A DNA stretch of 64,000 bases. Source: Streptosporangium sp. NBC_01755 (GTDB taxonomy: Bacteria > Actinomycetota > Actinomycetes > Streptosporangiales > Streptosporangiaceae). A program made the translations under genes and the position numbers. How positions within the stretch are numbered: position 1 is the first letter of the stretch; each line of letters starts with the position of its first letter. The stretch is from assembly GCF_035917995.1 (NCBI RefSeq), contig NZ_CP109131.1, positions 310,001 to 374,000 of the forward strand. The letters are read 5' to 3'. Positions 16,229 through 25,601 of this stretch are shown here, piece by piece. The notes beneath the pieces are model-generated. The model was not told the DNA's origin. It saw nothing but the letters and a program-made list of their open reading frames with translations, and made no database searches.

Positions 16229-16591
16229 CTACCCGGGTGGAAGCAGTGAACGGACGGCCTCCTCCGTTCGGGCGACGACGGCCGGTCCGTCGTCGGCGGT
16301 GATGATGGGCCGCTGGATGAGGATCGGATGGGCGGCCAGCGCCTGGATCCAGCGGTCACGACTCTCGGGGGTACGGGGCCAGTCGGCCAGGCCGAGCTCG
16401 GTGGCCGCGCTCTCACCCGTCCGGGTGATGTCCCAGGGTTCGAGGCCGAGCCTGGTCAGCACCTCGCGGAGTTCCCGCTCGTCGGGCGGGTCCTCCAGGT
16501 AGCGGCGGACCGTGTACTCGGCCTTCTCTGCGTCCAGGACGGACAGCGCGGAGCGGCACTTGGAACAGTCGGGATTGATCCAGATTTCCAT
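16229..16591 (-). CDS. ArsC/Spx-family thioredoxin-fold protein (arsenate-reductase-like)
   Basis: The 120-residue protein opens with a beta strand and the motif NPDCSKC (Cys9, Cys12), followed by RRYLEDPPDERELREVLTRLG and a later HPILIQRPIITAD segment containing the conserved Arg-Pro. This is the glutaredoxin-like ArsC family, where the first cysteine attacks arsenate. Many members act on other substrates, and there is no arsR, acr3 or arsB beside it, so arsenic function is not assured. ATG 16591 lies behind a strong AAAGGAGG. It ends close to the right IS-end remnant. Confidence 0.75.
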   Translation of the reverse strand: MEIWINPDCSKCRSALSVLDAEKAEYTVRRYLEDPPDERELREVLTRLGLEPWDITRTGESAATELGLADWPRTPESRDRWIQALAAHPILIQRPIITADDGPAVVARTEEAVRSLLPPG

Positions 16592-16755
16592 ACTGTCCTC
16601 CTTTGGGCTCGGGCGGCGGGTGAGGAAGAAGAACCCGCCCTGTGAACCGTAGTGGAACGGTTGTCCGGACCTGGTGCGTGGTGCACGAGCCCCCGGTCCT
16701 GGCACGTGTTCCACCTGGATCGACCGGCGTTCATCCGAGAAAGATCAGCTTGTTG

Positions 16756-17619
16756 TCAGGGCGCACCTGGGAGGTCGCGGGCGAGGACGGTGCTCAGCTC
16801 GGTGGGGGCGCGTCCCAGGAGCATGGCGAGCACCCGGGGGTTGCCCGGGAGGCCGTGGTCGTCGTAGTAGCGGAACATCGCCGCAAGGCCGTCGGCCGTG
16901 GAGTCCGGCAGCGAGGTCGCGCCGGCCCGCCACTCTTCGAGGGTCTGTTCGACCGCGACCACCGGAATGCCGAGCGCCTCGCCGAGCGTGGCACCCATCT
17001 CGCGGGTGTCCAGCAGCCGCGGCCCGCTGAGCTCATAAGTGGCGAAGTCGTGACCGCTCTCGGTCAGCACGACGGCCGCCGCCTCCGCGACATCGTGCAC
17101 GTCCACCGGTGCGAACGGGGCCGAGACCGAGTACGGCACGGCGATCCGCCCGGTGTCCCGGGCCTGTTCCGCGTGCGGCAGCAGGTTCTGCGCGTACCAC
17201 CCCGGCTGCAGGATCGTCCAGGTCAGGCCTGATTCGCGCAGGGTCAGCTCGGAGTTCGCCTTGCGCAGGTGGTGCGGCATCCGGGGCAGGTACGGCGCGA
17301 GGACCGAGTGCAGCACGAACCTCGGCACCCCGGCCCGCTCCGCGGCGTCGATCACCACGGCGGTGAGCGTGTCCTCGGCCGGATGCATGTTCGGCGGGAT
17401 GTGGTAGACGGCGGCGACGCCGCCGAGCGCGTCGGTCAGCGACGAGAGGTCCGCGAGGTCGACCACCACTGCCCGCCCGGCGCCGGCGGCGAGCATCTGG
17501 GGTGCCTGCCGCGCGCGACGCACCAGTGCGATCACCTCGACACCTTGGCGCGACAGCGCGGCCGTGACGGCGCGGCCGGTGTATCCGGCCGCGCCGGTGA
17601 GGGCTATCACCGGAGTCAC
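16756..17619 (-). CDS. NmrA/SDR-like NAD(P)-binding protein
   Basis: The 287-residue Rossmann protein has the dinucleotide motif TGAAGYTGRAV (residues 8-18), and HSVLAPYLPRMPHHLRKANSEL and LQPGWYAQNLL match the NmrA-like atypical short-chain dehydrogenase group. These bind NAD(P) and act as redox sensors or reductases. The GTG start overlaps the carboxyltransferase stop by four bases (GTGA), placing it last in the long catabolic operon. It may reduce a pathway intermediate, but no catalytic Tyr-x-x-x-Lys is obvious, so a binding or sensing role is equally possible. Confidence 0.75.
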   Translation of the reverse strand: MTPVIALTGAAGYTGRAVTAALSRQGVEVIALVRRARQAPQMLAAGAGRAVVVDLADLSSLTDALGGVAAVYHIPPNMHPAEDTLTAVVIDAAERAGVPRFVLHSVLAPYLPRMPHHLRKANSELTLRESGLTWTILQPGWYAQNLLPHAEQARDTGRIAVPYSVSAPFAPVDVHDVAEAAAVVLTESGHDFATYELSGPRLLDTREMGATLGEALGIPVVAVEQTLEEWRAGATSLPDSTADGLAAMFRYYDDHGLPGNPRVLAMLLGRAPTELSTVLARDLPGAP

Positions 17620-19103
17620 GCGCTGAGCACCTCGTTACCGAGCCGGCGGAAGCGAGCGCGGCGGTCCGCGAGCCTGGAGGCGGTCGGGACCTTGAGCAGT
17701 CCGGCGAGTTCGTCCTCGATGACCTGGCCGAGGCGCGACAGGAACTCCTGGGGGTCCCCGGAGTCCTCCCCCACGATCCGGTCGACGATGCCGTGGCGGA
17801 ACATGTCCGTCGAACGGATCTCCTGTGCCGAGGCGAGTTCGGGCGCCCGGTCGACGGTGCGGTGCAGAATGGCGCTGGCACCCTCGGGAGGCAGCGGCGA
17901 CAGCCAGGCGTGCTGAGCGGCGACGACGCGGTCGGCCGGCAGCAGAGCAAGTGCTCCGCCGCCTGTCCCCTGGCCCAGCAGGACGCAGAGCGTCGGTGAC
18001 TCCAGGGTGATCAGAGCGTGCAGGCTCCGCGCGATCTCCCCTGCCAGGCCGCCCTCCTCCGCCTCCTTGGACAGTTCCGCTCCGGACGTATCGATGATCG
18101 TTACGAGCGGCAGGCCCAGTTCCCGGGCGAGCCGCATGCCGCGCTGCGCCATCCGTAGACCATCCGGACCCACCGGCCCGCCTTGTCGGCCAATGCTACG
18201 GTCGTGTCCGAGGACCACGCACGGTGCATCGCCGAAGCGGGCCAGGGCGAGCAGGATTCCGTCCCCTCGGGCGCCGCCCAGCCGGACCACATCCTGTCCG
18301 GCGCTCTCCAGCAGCGCGCGGACTCCGGGGCGGTCGGGCCGGCGCGATCGCGTCACGGAATCCCAGGCGGGAGTGTCCGCGATCTCCTCGTCGGCCGAGC
18401 GGTACGGCCGGTTCAGGTGCCCGGTCGGCGCGCAGAGCACGTTGAGCGCCCGATCGACCGTCTCGGCGAGGTCGGTGACCGGCAGGACCGCGTCGAGATG
18501 ACCGTGCGCGAACAGGTTCTCCGCGGTCTGCACCCCCTCGGGAAACCTCTCGCCGTTGATCGCCTCGTGCACCCTCGGCCCCAGGAAGCCGACGAGCGCG
18601 CCCGGTTCGGCGACGGTGAGGTGTCCGAGCGAGCCCCAGGAGGCGAACACGCCTCCGGTGGTGGGATGCCTGAGGTAGACGAGGTAGGGCAACCGTGCGG
18701 CACGGTGCGCGGCGATGGCGTCGGTGATTTTGATCATCTGCACGAAGGCGACCGTGCCCTCCTGCATCCGGGTGCCTCCGGAAACGGGCGCGGCCAGCAG
18801 GGGCAGGCCCTCCCGGGTGGCGCGGTCGATGGCCCGGACGAGCCGCTCGGCCGTCGTAACGCCGATGGAACCGGCCAGGAAACGGAAGTCGCCGATGAGC
18901 GCGGCGACCCTGCGCCCGCGGATGGTGCCCTCGCCGACCGTCACCGCTTCGTCCAGCCCGGTGGACTCCCGGACGCGGGCGAGCGTCTCGCGATATTCGG
19001 CGTCGTTGTCGCGTCGATCACTGACCGGAATGTCCCAGGAGATCCAGCTTCCGGGGTCCAGGACCTGATCGATCAGCTCGTGCGAGGTCGGCCGCGGGGT
19101 CAT
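17616..19103 (-). CDS. Fused carboxyltransferase (AccD-AccA-like) subunit
   Basis: The 495-residue protein has two crotonase-like halves: an N-terminal AccD-like half with APVSGGTRMQEGTVAFVQM and TTGGVFASW, and a C-terminal AccA-like half with GPVGPDGLRMAQRGMRLARELGLPLVTIIDTSGA and GQGTGGGALALL. This is the carboxyltransferase fold of acyl-CoA carboxylases and of biotin-independent decarboxylases such as MdcD-MdcE. No biotin carboxylase or biotin carrier gene is nearby, so partners are elsewhere or it acts as a CoA-thioester decarboxylase. ATG 19103 overlaps the CoA-transferase stop (ATGA) and follows a GGGGAGGGG site. Confidence 0.8.
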   Translation of the reverse strand: MTPRPTSHELIDQVLDPGSWISWDIPVSDRRDNDAEYRETLARVRESTGLDEAVTVGEGTIRGRRVAALIGDFRFLAGSIGVTTAERLVRAIDRATREGLPLLAAPVSGGTRMQEGTVAFVQMIKITDAIAAHRAARLPYLVYLRHPTTGGVFASWGSLGHLTVAEPGALVGFLGPRVHEAINGERFPEGVQTAENLFAHGHLDAVLPVTDLAETVDRALNVLCAPTGHLNRPYRSADEEIADTPAWDSVTRSRRPDRPGVRALLESAGQDVVRLGGARGDGILLALARFGDAPCVVLGHDRSIGRQGGPVGPDGLRMAQRGMRLARELGLPLVTIIDTSGAELSKEAEEGGLAGEIARSLHALITLESPTLCVLLGQGTGGGALALLPADRVVAAQHAWLSPLPPEGASAILHRTVDRAPELASAQEIRSTDMFRHGIVDRIVGEDSGDPQEFLSRLGQVIEDELAGLLKVPTASRLADRRARFRRLGNEVLSA

Positions 19104-20281
19104 GAGTCCCCTCCCCTGCCTCGCGGGTCGACTTCGTCGAGCCAGGCCCGTACCGACTCGTTGTGCTGCCCGAGCGTGGGCGGCGCCAGATGCTCGACCG
19201 GTGCCGCCCCGTCGAATCGGAGCGGTGATCCCGGGAGTGTCACCCGCCCGAGGGTGGCGTGCTCGACCTCGATCAGCAGATTCTGGGATCGGGTCTGCTC
19301 CCACTCGTAGACGCGGTCGAGGGTGCGGACCTCACCTGCCGGGATGCCGAGTTCGGCGAGCCTGGTAAGCAGGTCGTCGAGCTTCCAGGGGGCGAACGCG
19401 GCGTTGACCGCGTCGATCACGGCTTCGCGGTTCTCGACCCGCTGGGCGTTGCCGGCGAAGCCGTCCTCGCCCGCGGGCAGGCCGAACGCCGCGGCGAAGG
19501 TGTCCCACAGTCCCTCGGAGCCGACCGCCAGCTGCAGCATGCCGTCCGCGCAGCGGAACAGGCCGTAGGGGCAGATCGACGGGTGGTGGTTCCCGGTGGC
19601 GTGCGGTGTCTCACCGGCCACCGTGTACCTGGTGCCCTGGAAGGCGTGTACCCCGACGAGGGCGGCGAGCAGGCTGGTCCTGACCACGCTCCCGGTGCCG
19701 GTGCCGCTACGTTCGTGCAGCGCGGAGACCACTCCGTAGGCCCCGTACATCCCGGCGAGCAGGTCGCCGATCGGCACCCCCACCCGGGTCGGCTCGTCGG
19801 GCGAGGCGCCGGTGAGCGACATCAGGCCGGCCTCCCCCTGGGCGATCTGGTCGTAGCCGGCCCGGCCGCCTTCGGGACCGTCGTGGCCGAAGCCGGTTAT
19901 CGACAGGATCACCAGCCTCGGGTTCAGCTCGCGCAGCGCGTCCATCGAGAATCCCAGGCGATCCAGCACGCCGGTGCGGAAATTCTCTATCAGCACGTCC
20001 GCCTGGCGGACCAGCCTGCTCAGCGTCTCCCTGCCGTCTTCGGACTTCAGGTCGAGGGTGATCGACTCCTTGTTCCGGTTACAACTCAGGAAATATGTTG
20101 ATTCGCGAGCGTGCTCGGGGCCGACGAACGGCGGGCCCCAGCCCCGGGTGTCATCGCCGGCCCCCGGGCTCTCCACCTTGATCACACGGGCTCCGAGGTC
20201 GCCCAGCATCATCGCGGCATGCGGGCCGGCCAGCGCCCGCGACAGGTCCACGACAACGGTGCCCGCCAGCGGTCCAGTCAC
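19100..20281 (-). CDS. CaiB/BaiF family CoA-transferase
   Basis: The 393-residue family III CoA-transferase begins with DLSRALAGPHAAMMLGDLGARVIKVE and contains CNRNKESITLDLKSEDG, DVLIENFRTGVLDRLG and GYDQIAQGEAGLMSLTG. A conserved GVPIGDLLAGMYG segment carries the likely catalytic Asp that forms the aspartyl-CoA thioester. It would move CoA from a donor thioester to a carboxylic acid made earlier in the pathway. GTG 20281 overlaps the amidase stop (GTGA), and its own stop overlaps the carboxyltransferase start. That order fits activation of an acid followed by carboxyl chemistry. Confidence 0.88.
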   Translation of the reverse strand: MTGPLAGTVVVDLSRALAGPHAAMMLGDLGARVIKVESPGAGDDTRGWGPPFVGPEHARESTYFLSCNRNKESITLDLKSEDGRETLSRLVRQADVLIENFRTGVLDRLGFSMDALRELNPRLVILSITGFGHDGPEGGRAGYDQIAQGEAGLMSLTGASPDEPTRVGVPIGDLLAGMYGAYGVVSALHERSGTGTGSVVRTSLLAALVGVHAFQGTRYTVAGETPHATGNHHPSICPYGLFRCADGMLQLAVGSEGLWDTFAAAFGLPAGEDGFAGNAQRVENREAVIDAVNAAFAPWKLDDLLTRLAELGIPAGEVRTLDRVYEWEQTRSQNLLIEVEHATLGRVTLPGSPLRFDGAAPVEHLAPPTLGQHNESVRAWLDEVDPRGRGGDS

Positions 20282-21747
20282 TTCAATACCTTTCGAGCAG
20301 AATCATGAGCTGTATCACCCGGCCGCACGGCGCCGAATCCGGTCGCCGTCTCCAGCGCACGGGCGAACCTCAGCGCGTCGAGATCGCGTCTGGGTCCGGC
20401 CACGATCTGCACGCCCACCGGCAACCCCCGCTCGGTGAAACCGGCCGGCAGGCTCACCACGGGCAACCCGGTGGCGGTGATGTAGTAGAGGTGCCGCATC
20501 CAGTCCAGGTAGGAGACCACCGGCGCGTCGCCCAGCGTCTCGGGGTGGCGGCTGTCCGCGCCGAACGGCGCGACCGGCACGCACGGCATGACGAGGATGT
20601 CATACTCCGCGAAGAAGTCCGCCATCCGCAGGTGCAGAGCGGTCCGCAGCACCTCGGCCCGGCCGAGATCCTCGCCGCTCACGGCCAGGCCCGCCCGGGT
20701 GTTGGCCGCGGTGAACTCGTCAAGCACCTCGGGGCGCTCGCGCAGCAACGTTCCGTAGCTGGTGGCGTAGTACCAGGATCGCCAGGTGAGAAACGCCTCC
20801 TCCGCACCGGTGAGGTCCGGTTCCGCCTCGACCACCTCGGCGCCGAGTCCGCAGAGCGTGCCGCCCAGCTGCTCCAGCACCGGACGGACGTCGGCGTCCA
20901 CCGGCAGTCCGGCGATGCCGGGTGCCCAGGCGACCTTGAGCTTCGAGACGGCGGCGTTGAGCGGCGGGGTGAACCGGTCGCCCCGCTCCTCGATCGAGAT
21001 CGCCGCCCGGGCGTCCGGTCCGGCCGTCACCGACAGCAGCAGCGCGAGGTCGTTGACGGTCCGCGCCATCGGCCCCGGCACCACATAGGGAAACCATCCC
21101 ATCCGCGACGGGACCCACGGCACCCGACCCGGTGAGGGGCGCATCCCGACCACGTTGCAGAACGCCGCCGGAATCCGGAGCGATCCCGCCATGTCGGTAC
21201 CGGTCGCCAGCGGCGCCATTCCGGCGGCGAGCGCCGCCGCCGAGCCTCCGCTGCTTCCCCCGGCGCTCCGAGTGGTGTCGTACGGGTTCACCGTCGTGCC
21301 GAACAGCGCGTTCCAGGTGTGGCCACCGGTGCCGAACTGCGGAGTGTTCGTCTTCCCGAGCATCACGGCTCCGGCGTCGGCCGCCCGCCGCACGATCAGC
21401 GCGTCCTGGTCAGGGACATGGTCGCGGTATGCCGCCGACCCGAAGGTGGTGCGCACCCCCGCGGTCTCGATCAGGTCCTTGTGCAGGATCGGCAGGCCGT
21501 GCAGCGGGCCGAGGTACTCGCCGCGGGCCATCCGGTCGTCGGCTCGCCTCGCCTCGGCCCGCGCGCGGTCCTCGCTGACCGAGCACACGGCGTTGATCAC
21601 CGGGTTCCGTTCCGCTATCCGCGCCAGATGCGCGTCGAGCACCTCGGTCGCGGAGACCTCGCCGTACCGCAGCAGCGCCTGCAGATCGACCGCCGAGAGG
21701 TCGGTGAGTTCCGTTTCCGGGCGTCGCGGTGCCCGCACCTCGTTCAC
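20278..21747 (-). CDS. Amidase-signature family amidase
   Basis: The 489-residue enzyme shows the amidase signature: Lys in LHGLPILHKDLIETAG, a glycine/serine stretch AGGSSGGSAAALAAG with the cis-Ser, and the nucleophile region ATGTDMAGSLRIPAAFC. The usual GSDxGGS is GTDMAGS here, a mild variation that keeps the nucleophilic serine. It hydrolyses a C-N amide to carboxylate and ammonia, which fits release of nitrogen after ring opening. The GTG start overlaps the CoxL stop by four bases, so it is coupled within the operon. Exact substrate unknown. Confidence 0.87.
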   Translation of the reverse strand: MNEVRAPRRPETELTDLSAVDLQALLRYGEVSATEVLDAHLARIAERNPVINAVCSVSEDRARAEARRADDRMARGEYLGPLHGLPILHKDLIETAGVRTTFGSAAYRDHVPDQDALIVRRAADAGAVMLGKTNTPQFGTGGHTWNALFGTTVNPYDTTRSAGGSSGGSAAALAAGMAPLATGTDMAGSLRIPAAFCNVVGMRPSPGRVPWVPSRMGWFPYVVPGPMARTVNDLALLLSVTAGPDARAAISIEERGDRFTPPLNAAVSKLKVAWAPGIAGLPVDADVRPVLEQLGGTLCGLGAEVVEAEPDLTGAEEAFLTWRSWYYATSYGTLLRERPEVLDEFTAANTRAGLAVSGEDLGRAEVLRTALHLRMADFFAEYDILVMPCVPVAPFGADSRHPETLGDAPVVSYLDWMRHLYYITATGLPVVSLPAGFTERGLPVGVQIVAGPRRDLDALRFARALETATGFGAVRPGDTAHDSARKVLK

Positions 21748-24146
21748 TTCCGAAGCCCGGCCTCGGCGACATACGAGTGGAGCAGGGACGGGCTCAGCGG
21801 CACCTTCCTGATCGGCGCGATCTCCAGCGGTCGCAGCGCGTCCTCGATCGCCGAGGCGATCACCTGCGCCACCGGGATGGTGCCGGCCTCGCCGACGCCC
21901 TTGATGCCGAGCGGGTTCAGCGGCGACGGCGTCTCCTGGTGGATCATCTCCATGTGCGGGATCTCGGTCGCGTAGGGGATCAGGAAGTCCATGAAACTCG
22001 CGTTGCGCAGGGCACCGTCCTCGTCGTACTCCAGCTTCTCGTAGAACGCGCCGCCCATCCCCTGGGCCACCCCACCGGCGATCTGGCCCTCGACGATCAT
22101 CGGGTTGATCATGTTTCCGCAGTCGTGCACGCAGACGTAGCGGTGGATCTTGATCCCGTAGGTCGCCGGGTCGACCTCGACGATCGCACCGTGCACGCCG
22201 TAGGCCCAGGTGGCGTGCGGCGGCGAGTAGTAGTCGGTCGCCTCGATACCCGGGTGGGCCCCCTCGGCGAGCGGCGGGCCGTCACTGCGGGCCGCCGGCG
22301 CGAACTGGGTCGCGCGCTCGGCGGCCTTGTTGAAGGCGTAGCGCAGCGGGTTGCTGGCCGTCGCTATCTCGGCCAGCGTCACCCCGTCGACCCCGGCCCC
22401 CTTGACGAAGGCCCGGCCGTCGGAGAGCTCGATGTCGTCCGGGTTCGCCTCCAGCATGTTGGCCGCGGCCTCGATCAGCTGCTTCCTGGCCAGTACGGCG
22501 GCCTTGTGCACCGCGCTGCCGCTGACGACCGCGGCGCGGCTGGCGAAGGTGCCGACGCCCCAGTCGTACACCCCGGTGTCGCCCTCGACGACAATGACGT
22601 CCTCCACGGCCACGCCGAGCTGATCGGAGACGATCTGCGCGAACACAGTGGCGTGGCCCTGTCCCTGGGTGGTCAGGCCGGTGTTGACGAACACCTTTCC
22701 GGTGATCGGATGGACGCGGACGTGGCCGCCCTCGTACGGGCCGAGGCCGGTGCCCTCGACGTAGAAGGACAGGCCAAGGCCCAGGTAGCGTCCCTGTTCC
22801 AGGGCCGCCTGCTGGTCCGCCTTGAACGCGTCGACGTCGATCGCGTCCATCAGCGCCCGCAGCGCCTGCTCGTACTCTCCTGAGTCGTGCGTCACGGGCA
22901 GGCCGTCGGCGAAGATGAGGTTCGGCCGGGTGTAGGGGAACTCCTCTGGCTGGATGAAGTTGCGCCGGCGGATCTCGAACCGATCCAGCCCCAGTTCGTC
23001 GGCGAGCTGATCCATCGCCCGCTCGATCGCGAAGTTGGCCTGGGGCCGCCCGCAGCCGCGGTAGGGCGTCACCGGCACGGTGGGCGTGTAGACGCAGGAG
23101 AACTCGACCAGGATGTTGGGGATCCGGTAGGGACCGGCGATCTGACAGGAGGCCACCTGGGCGACCGCGATGCCGTAGGGGATGAACGCCCCGGTGTCGT
23201 GCAGGAACCGGTCACGCAGCCCCAGCACGATTCCGTCCCTGGTGGCCGCGAGCTCGATGTCGTGGATCTGCAGCCGCTCGTGGGTCATGTGCACGAAGTT
23301 CTCGGAGCGGTCCTCGATCCACTTCACCGGACGGCCGAACTCACGGGCCGCCAGGGGCACCAGGACCTCGTTCGCGTACGGGAAGTGAATCTTCGGGCCG
23401 AAGCCGCCCCCCACGTCGGGAGCGATGACCCGCACCGCGTGCTCGTCCAGATCGAACAGGCTGGCCAGTGCCCCGCGCAGCCCGATCGGTGCCTGGGTCC
23501 CGTCCCAGACCGTCAGCTCGCCGGACACCTCGTCCCAGCGCGCCGCGGTCGCCAGGCACTCCATCGGTGCGGCGGTGCTCCGCTCGCAGTGCACGGTGAT
23601 CGACGTGATGTGGTCGGCTTTGGCGAACGCCGATGCCACGTCGCCGCTCTCCTGCACCAGGTTCGCCGCGATGTTGTTCGGGACGTCGGCGTGCACGAGC
23701 GGCGCCCCGGGCTCGGCGGCGCGTCGCAGGTCGATCTCGACGGGCAGCGTCTCGTACTCGACATCGATCAGCAGCGCGGCGTCCTCGGCGACGTAGCGGT
23801 CGACGGCGACGACGAACGCGATGGCCTGGCCGACGTAGAACACCTCGTCGCGGGCGAGCGGATACTGGGTCCGGCCGTGCGTGATGCACGGGTGCGGGAT
23901 CAGCAGCGGCATCTTCATGTCGAGGCTGCCGAGGTCTTCGTGGGTGTATACCTTCAGCACGCCGGGCAGCGCCGCGGCCCTGGAGACGTCCAGGCGGGTG
24001 ATCTTCGCGTGCGCGACGTTGCCGCGTGCGAACGCTCCGTGCAGCGCGCCCTCCAGCGGGATGTCGTCGACGTAGCGGCCCTTACCCCGGATTAGCCTGT
24101 CGTCCTCGTTGCGCTGTACCCGAGCGCCGAACTGGCGGGTGGACAC
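21744..24146 (-). CDS. Molybdenum hydroxylase large subunit (CoxL/XDH-type, molybdopterin-binding)
   Basis: The 800-residue protein has the aldehyde-oxidase/xanthine-dehydrogenase a/b hammerhead domain (~18-130) and the molybdopterin-binding domain, with VGGGFGPKIHFPYANE and, near the C-terminus, IKGVGEAGTIPVAQV carrying the catalytic Glu. The active-site loop reads TPYRGCGRP. True CO dehydrogenases have AYRCSFR, while form-II relatives have YRGAGR, so this is not a CO oxidiser; hydroxylation of an aldehyde or N-heterocycle is likelier. GTG 24146 lies six bases after the small-subunit gene. XdhC and CoxG across the divergent promoter probably help mature it. Confidence 0.88.
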   Translation of the reverse strand: MSTRQFGARVQRNEDDRLIRGKGRYVDDIPLEGALHGAFARGNVAHAKITRLDVSRAAALPGVLKVYTHEDLGSLDMKMPLLIPHPCITHGRTQYPLARDEVFYVGQAIAFVVAVDRYVAEDAALLIDVEYETLPVEIDLRRAAEPGAPLVHADVPNNIAANLVQESGDVASAFAKADHITSITVHCERSTAAPMECLATAARWDEVSGELTVWDGTQAPIGLRGALASLFDLDEHAVRVIAPDVGGGFGPKIHFPYANEVLVPLAAREFGRPVKWIEDRSENFVHMTHERLQIHDIELAATRDGIVLGLRDRFLHDTGAFIPYGIAVAQVASCQIAGPYRIPNILVEFSCVYTPTVPVTPYRGCGRPQANFAIERAMDQLADELGLDRFEIRRRNFIQPEEFPYTRPNLIFADGLPVTHDSGEYEQALRALMDAIDVDAFKADQQAALEQGRYLGLGLSFYVEGTGLGPYEGGHVRVHPITGKVFVNTGLTTQGQGHATVFAQIVSDQLGVAVEDVIVVEGDTGVYDWGVGTFASRAAVVSGSAVHKAAVLARKQLIEAAANMLEANPDDIELSDGRAFVKGAGVDGVTLAEIATASNPLRYAFNKAAERATQFAPAARSDGPPLAEGAHPGIEATDYYSPPHATWAYGVHGAIVEVDPATYGIKIHRYVCVHDCGNMINPMIVEGQIAGGVAQGMGGAFYEKLEYDEDGALRNASFMDFLIPYATEIPHMEMIHQETPSPLNPLGIKGVGEAGTIPVAQVIASAIEDALRPLEIAPIRKVPLSPSLLHSYVAEAGLRK

Positions 24147-24152
24147 CGGCCG

Positions 24153-24671
24153 TCACCCCTTCTCGTTGGTGAGTTCGGCAGCACGCCGCACCGCCGACAC
24201 GATGTTCATGTAGCCGGTGCACCGGCAGACGTTGCCCGCGATGTCCTCACGAATCGAGTCGTCCTCGGCGGTCCGCAGGTCGTCTCGCTCATCGAGGAGA
24301 CCGGCGACCGCCATCATGAATCCCGGGGTGCAGAACCCGCACTGCAGCGCGTGGCACTCCTTGAACGCCTGCTGCACCGGGTGCAGGCTCCCGTCCGCGT
24401 TCGCCAGTCCCTCGACGGTGCGGATGGAGCATCCGTCCACCTGGACGGCCAGCGTCAGGCACGACCTCGCCGGGGTGCCGTCGATGTGGACCGTGCAGGC
24501 GCCGCACACCCCGTGCTCGCAGCCGACATGCGTACCGGTCAGCCGGAGCCGGTGCCTCAGGAAGTCGCTCAGCAGCAGCCTGGTCGGCACCTCCTCGCTG
24601 ACCGCGCGTCCGTTGACCTCGACGTTGATCTGGACGAGGGCGTTCGGCTCGAATTCAGTGGTCTCGGTCAT
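24153..24671 (-). CDS. Molybdenum hydroxylase small [2Fe-2S] subunit (CoxS-type)
   Basis: The 172-residue protein carries two [2Fe-2S] sites: plant-ferredoxin type CEHGVCGACTVHIDG...SC in the first half and the second cluster CGFCTPGF...CRCTGY in the second half, both complete. It relays electrons from the molybdenum centre to the FAD subunit. ATG 24671 overlaps the preceding TGA by one base (TGATG), so translation is coupled. A longer upstream frame overlaps the FAD-subunit gene and is not credible. Length is normal for the family. Confidence 0.9.
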   Translation of the reverse strand: MTETTEFEPNALVQINVEVNGRAVSEEVPTRLLLSDFLRHRLRLTGTHVGCEHGVCGACTVHIDGTPARSCLTLAVQVDGCSIRTVEGLANADGSLHPVQQAFKECHALQCGFCTPGFMMAVAGLLDERDDLRTAEDDSIREDIAGNVCRCTGYMNIVSAVRRAAELTNEKG

Positions 24672-25540
24672 CACGCACCATCTGTTCTGGTCATCGCCGT
24701 TGTGAGGTTTCGTTCGACGAGGCCGGCGAGTACGTGCTGCCGGTACGCCTTGCTCGTCGCGCTGTCGTCGGAAACGGTCACCGCGTCGCGGGCCAGTGCC
24801 CCCGCCTCGGCGAACAGCTCCGGCGACGGCGACTTGCCGGTCAGGAGGCGCTCGCACTCGGTCAGCAGGGCCGGTGTGGTGGCGATTCCGCAGGCGCCGA
24901 GCCGTACCCGGTCGATCCGCCGGTCGGCGCCGAGCTTGAGCGTGACGGCGACCCCGGCCACCGAGTAGTCGCCGTGCCTGCGGGCGAACTCGGCGAACGC
25001 CCAGCCCTCACCGGGCTCCAGCGCCGGTATGGCCGCCTCGACGAGCAGCTCGTCGGGCTCCATGACGGTGGTGAAGATGAACTCGAAGAAATCCTCGGCC
25101 GCGATGGTCCGGCTGCCCGACGGCCCGCAGACGGTGATCGCGCCACGCATCGTGGTCAGCAGCGTCGGCAACTCCGCGGAGGGATCGGCGTGCGCCAGGC
25201 TGCCGCCGACCGTGCCCCGGTTGCGGATCACCGGATGTGCCACGTTCAGCAGGGTCTCGCGGATCAGCGGGTTCGCCGCAGCGACCTCGTCGTTCTGCTC
25301 GACCACTCGCTGCCGAGCCATCGCACCGATCCGCACGACGCCGTCCGCCACTCGAACATAGTTGAGTTCGTCAAGTTTCCGCAGGTCGATGACGACCTCT
25401 GGATTGGCCAGCCTGAAGTTCATCGTCGGGATGAGGCTCTGTCCACCGGCAAGGATCACCGAGTCCTCGAACCTGGCCCGGATGTCGATGGCATCCCGCA
25501 ACGTCGACGGCAACGCGTATCGAAAAGCGGATGGTTTCAA
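24671..25540 (-). CDS. Molybdenum hydroxylase FAD-binding medium subunit (CoxM-type)
   Basis: The 289-residue protein has the FAD motifs of the family, AGGQSLIPTMNFRLA (~32-46) and RNRGTVGGSLAHADPSAELP (~107-126), followed by a C-terminal CoxM-type domain. It passes electrons from the iron-sulfur subunit to an external acceptor. The start is a TTG at 25540, supported by GGAG seven bases upstream and a FRYALPSTL-type beginning. It is the first enzyme gene after the transporter genes in the same direction, with a 61-bp gap to the binding protein, and likely co-transcribed. Confidence 0.88.
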   Translation of the reverse strand: MKPSAFRYALPSTLRDAIDIRARFEDSVILAGGQSLIPTMNFRLANPEVVIDLRKLDELNYVRVADGVVRIGAMARQRVVEQNDEVAAANPLIRETLLNVAHPVIRNRGTVGGSLAHADPSAELPTLLTTMRGAITVCGPSGSRTIAAEDFFEFIFTTVMEPDELLVEAAIPALEPGEGWAFAEFARRHGDYSVAGVAVTLKLGADRRIDRVRLGACGIATTPALLTECERLLTGKSPSPELFAEAGALARDAVTVSDDSATSKAYRQHVLAGLVERNLTTAMTRTDGA

Positions 25541-25601
25541 CTGTCACTCCTACAAGGGTCGAATCGATCGGCACCGCCGGCGACCCGGTACGGTGCCGTC
25601 G

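Noticed and set aside
21744..25540. CO dehydrogenase (coxMSL)
   Set aside because: The subunits have the right fold, but the active-site loop is YRGCGR and not AYRCSFR, so CO oxidation should not be claimed.
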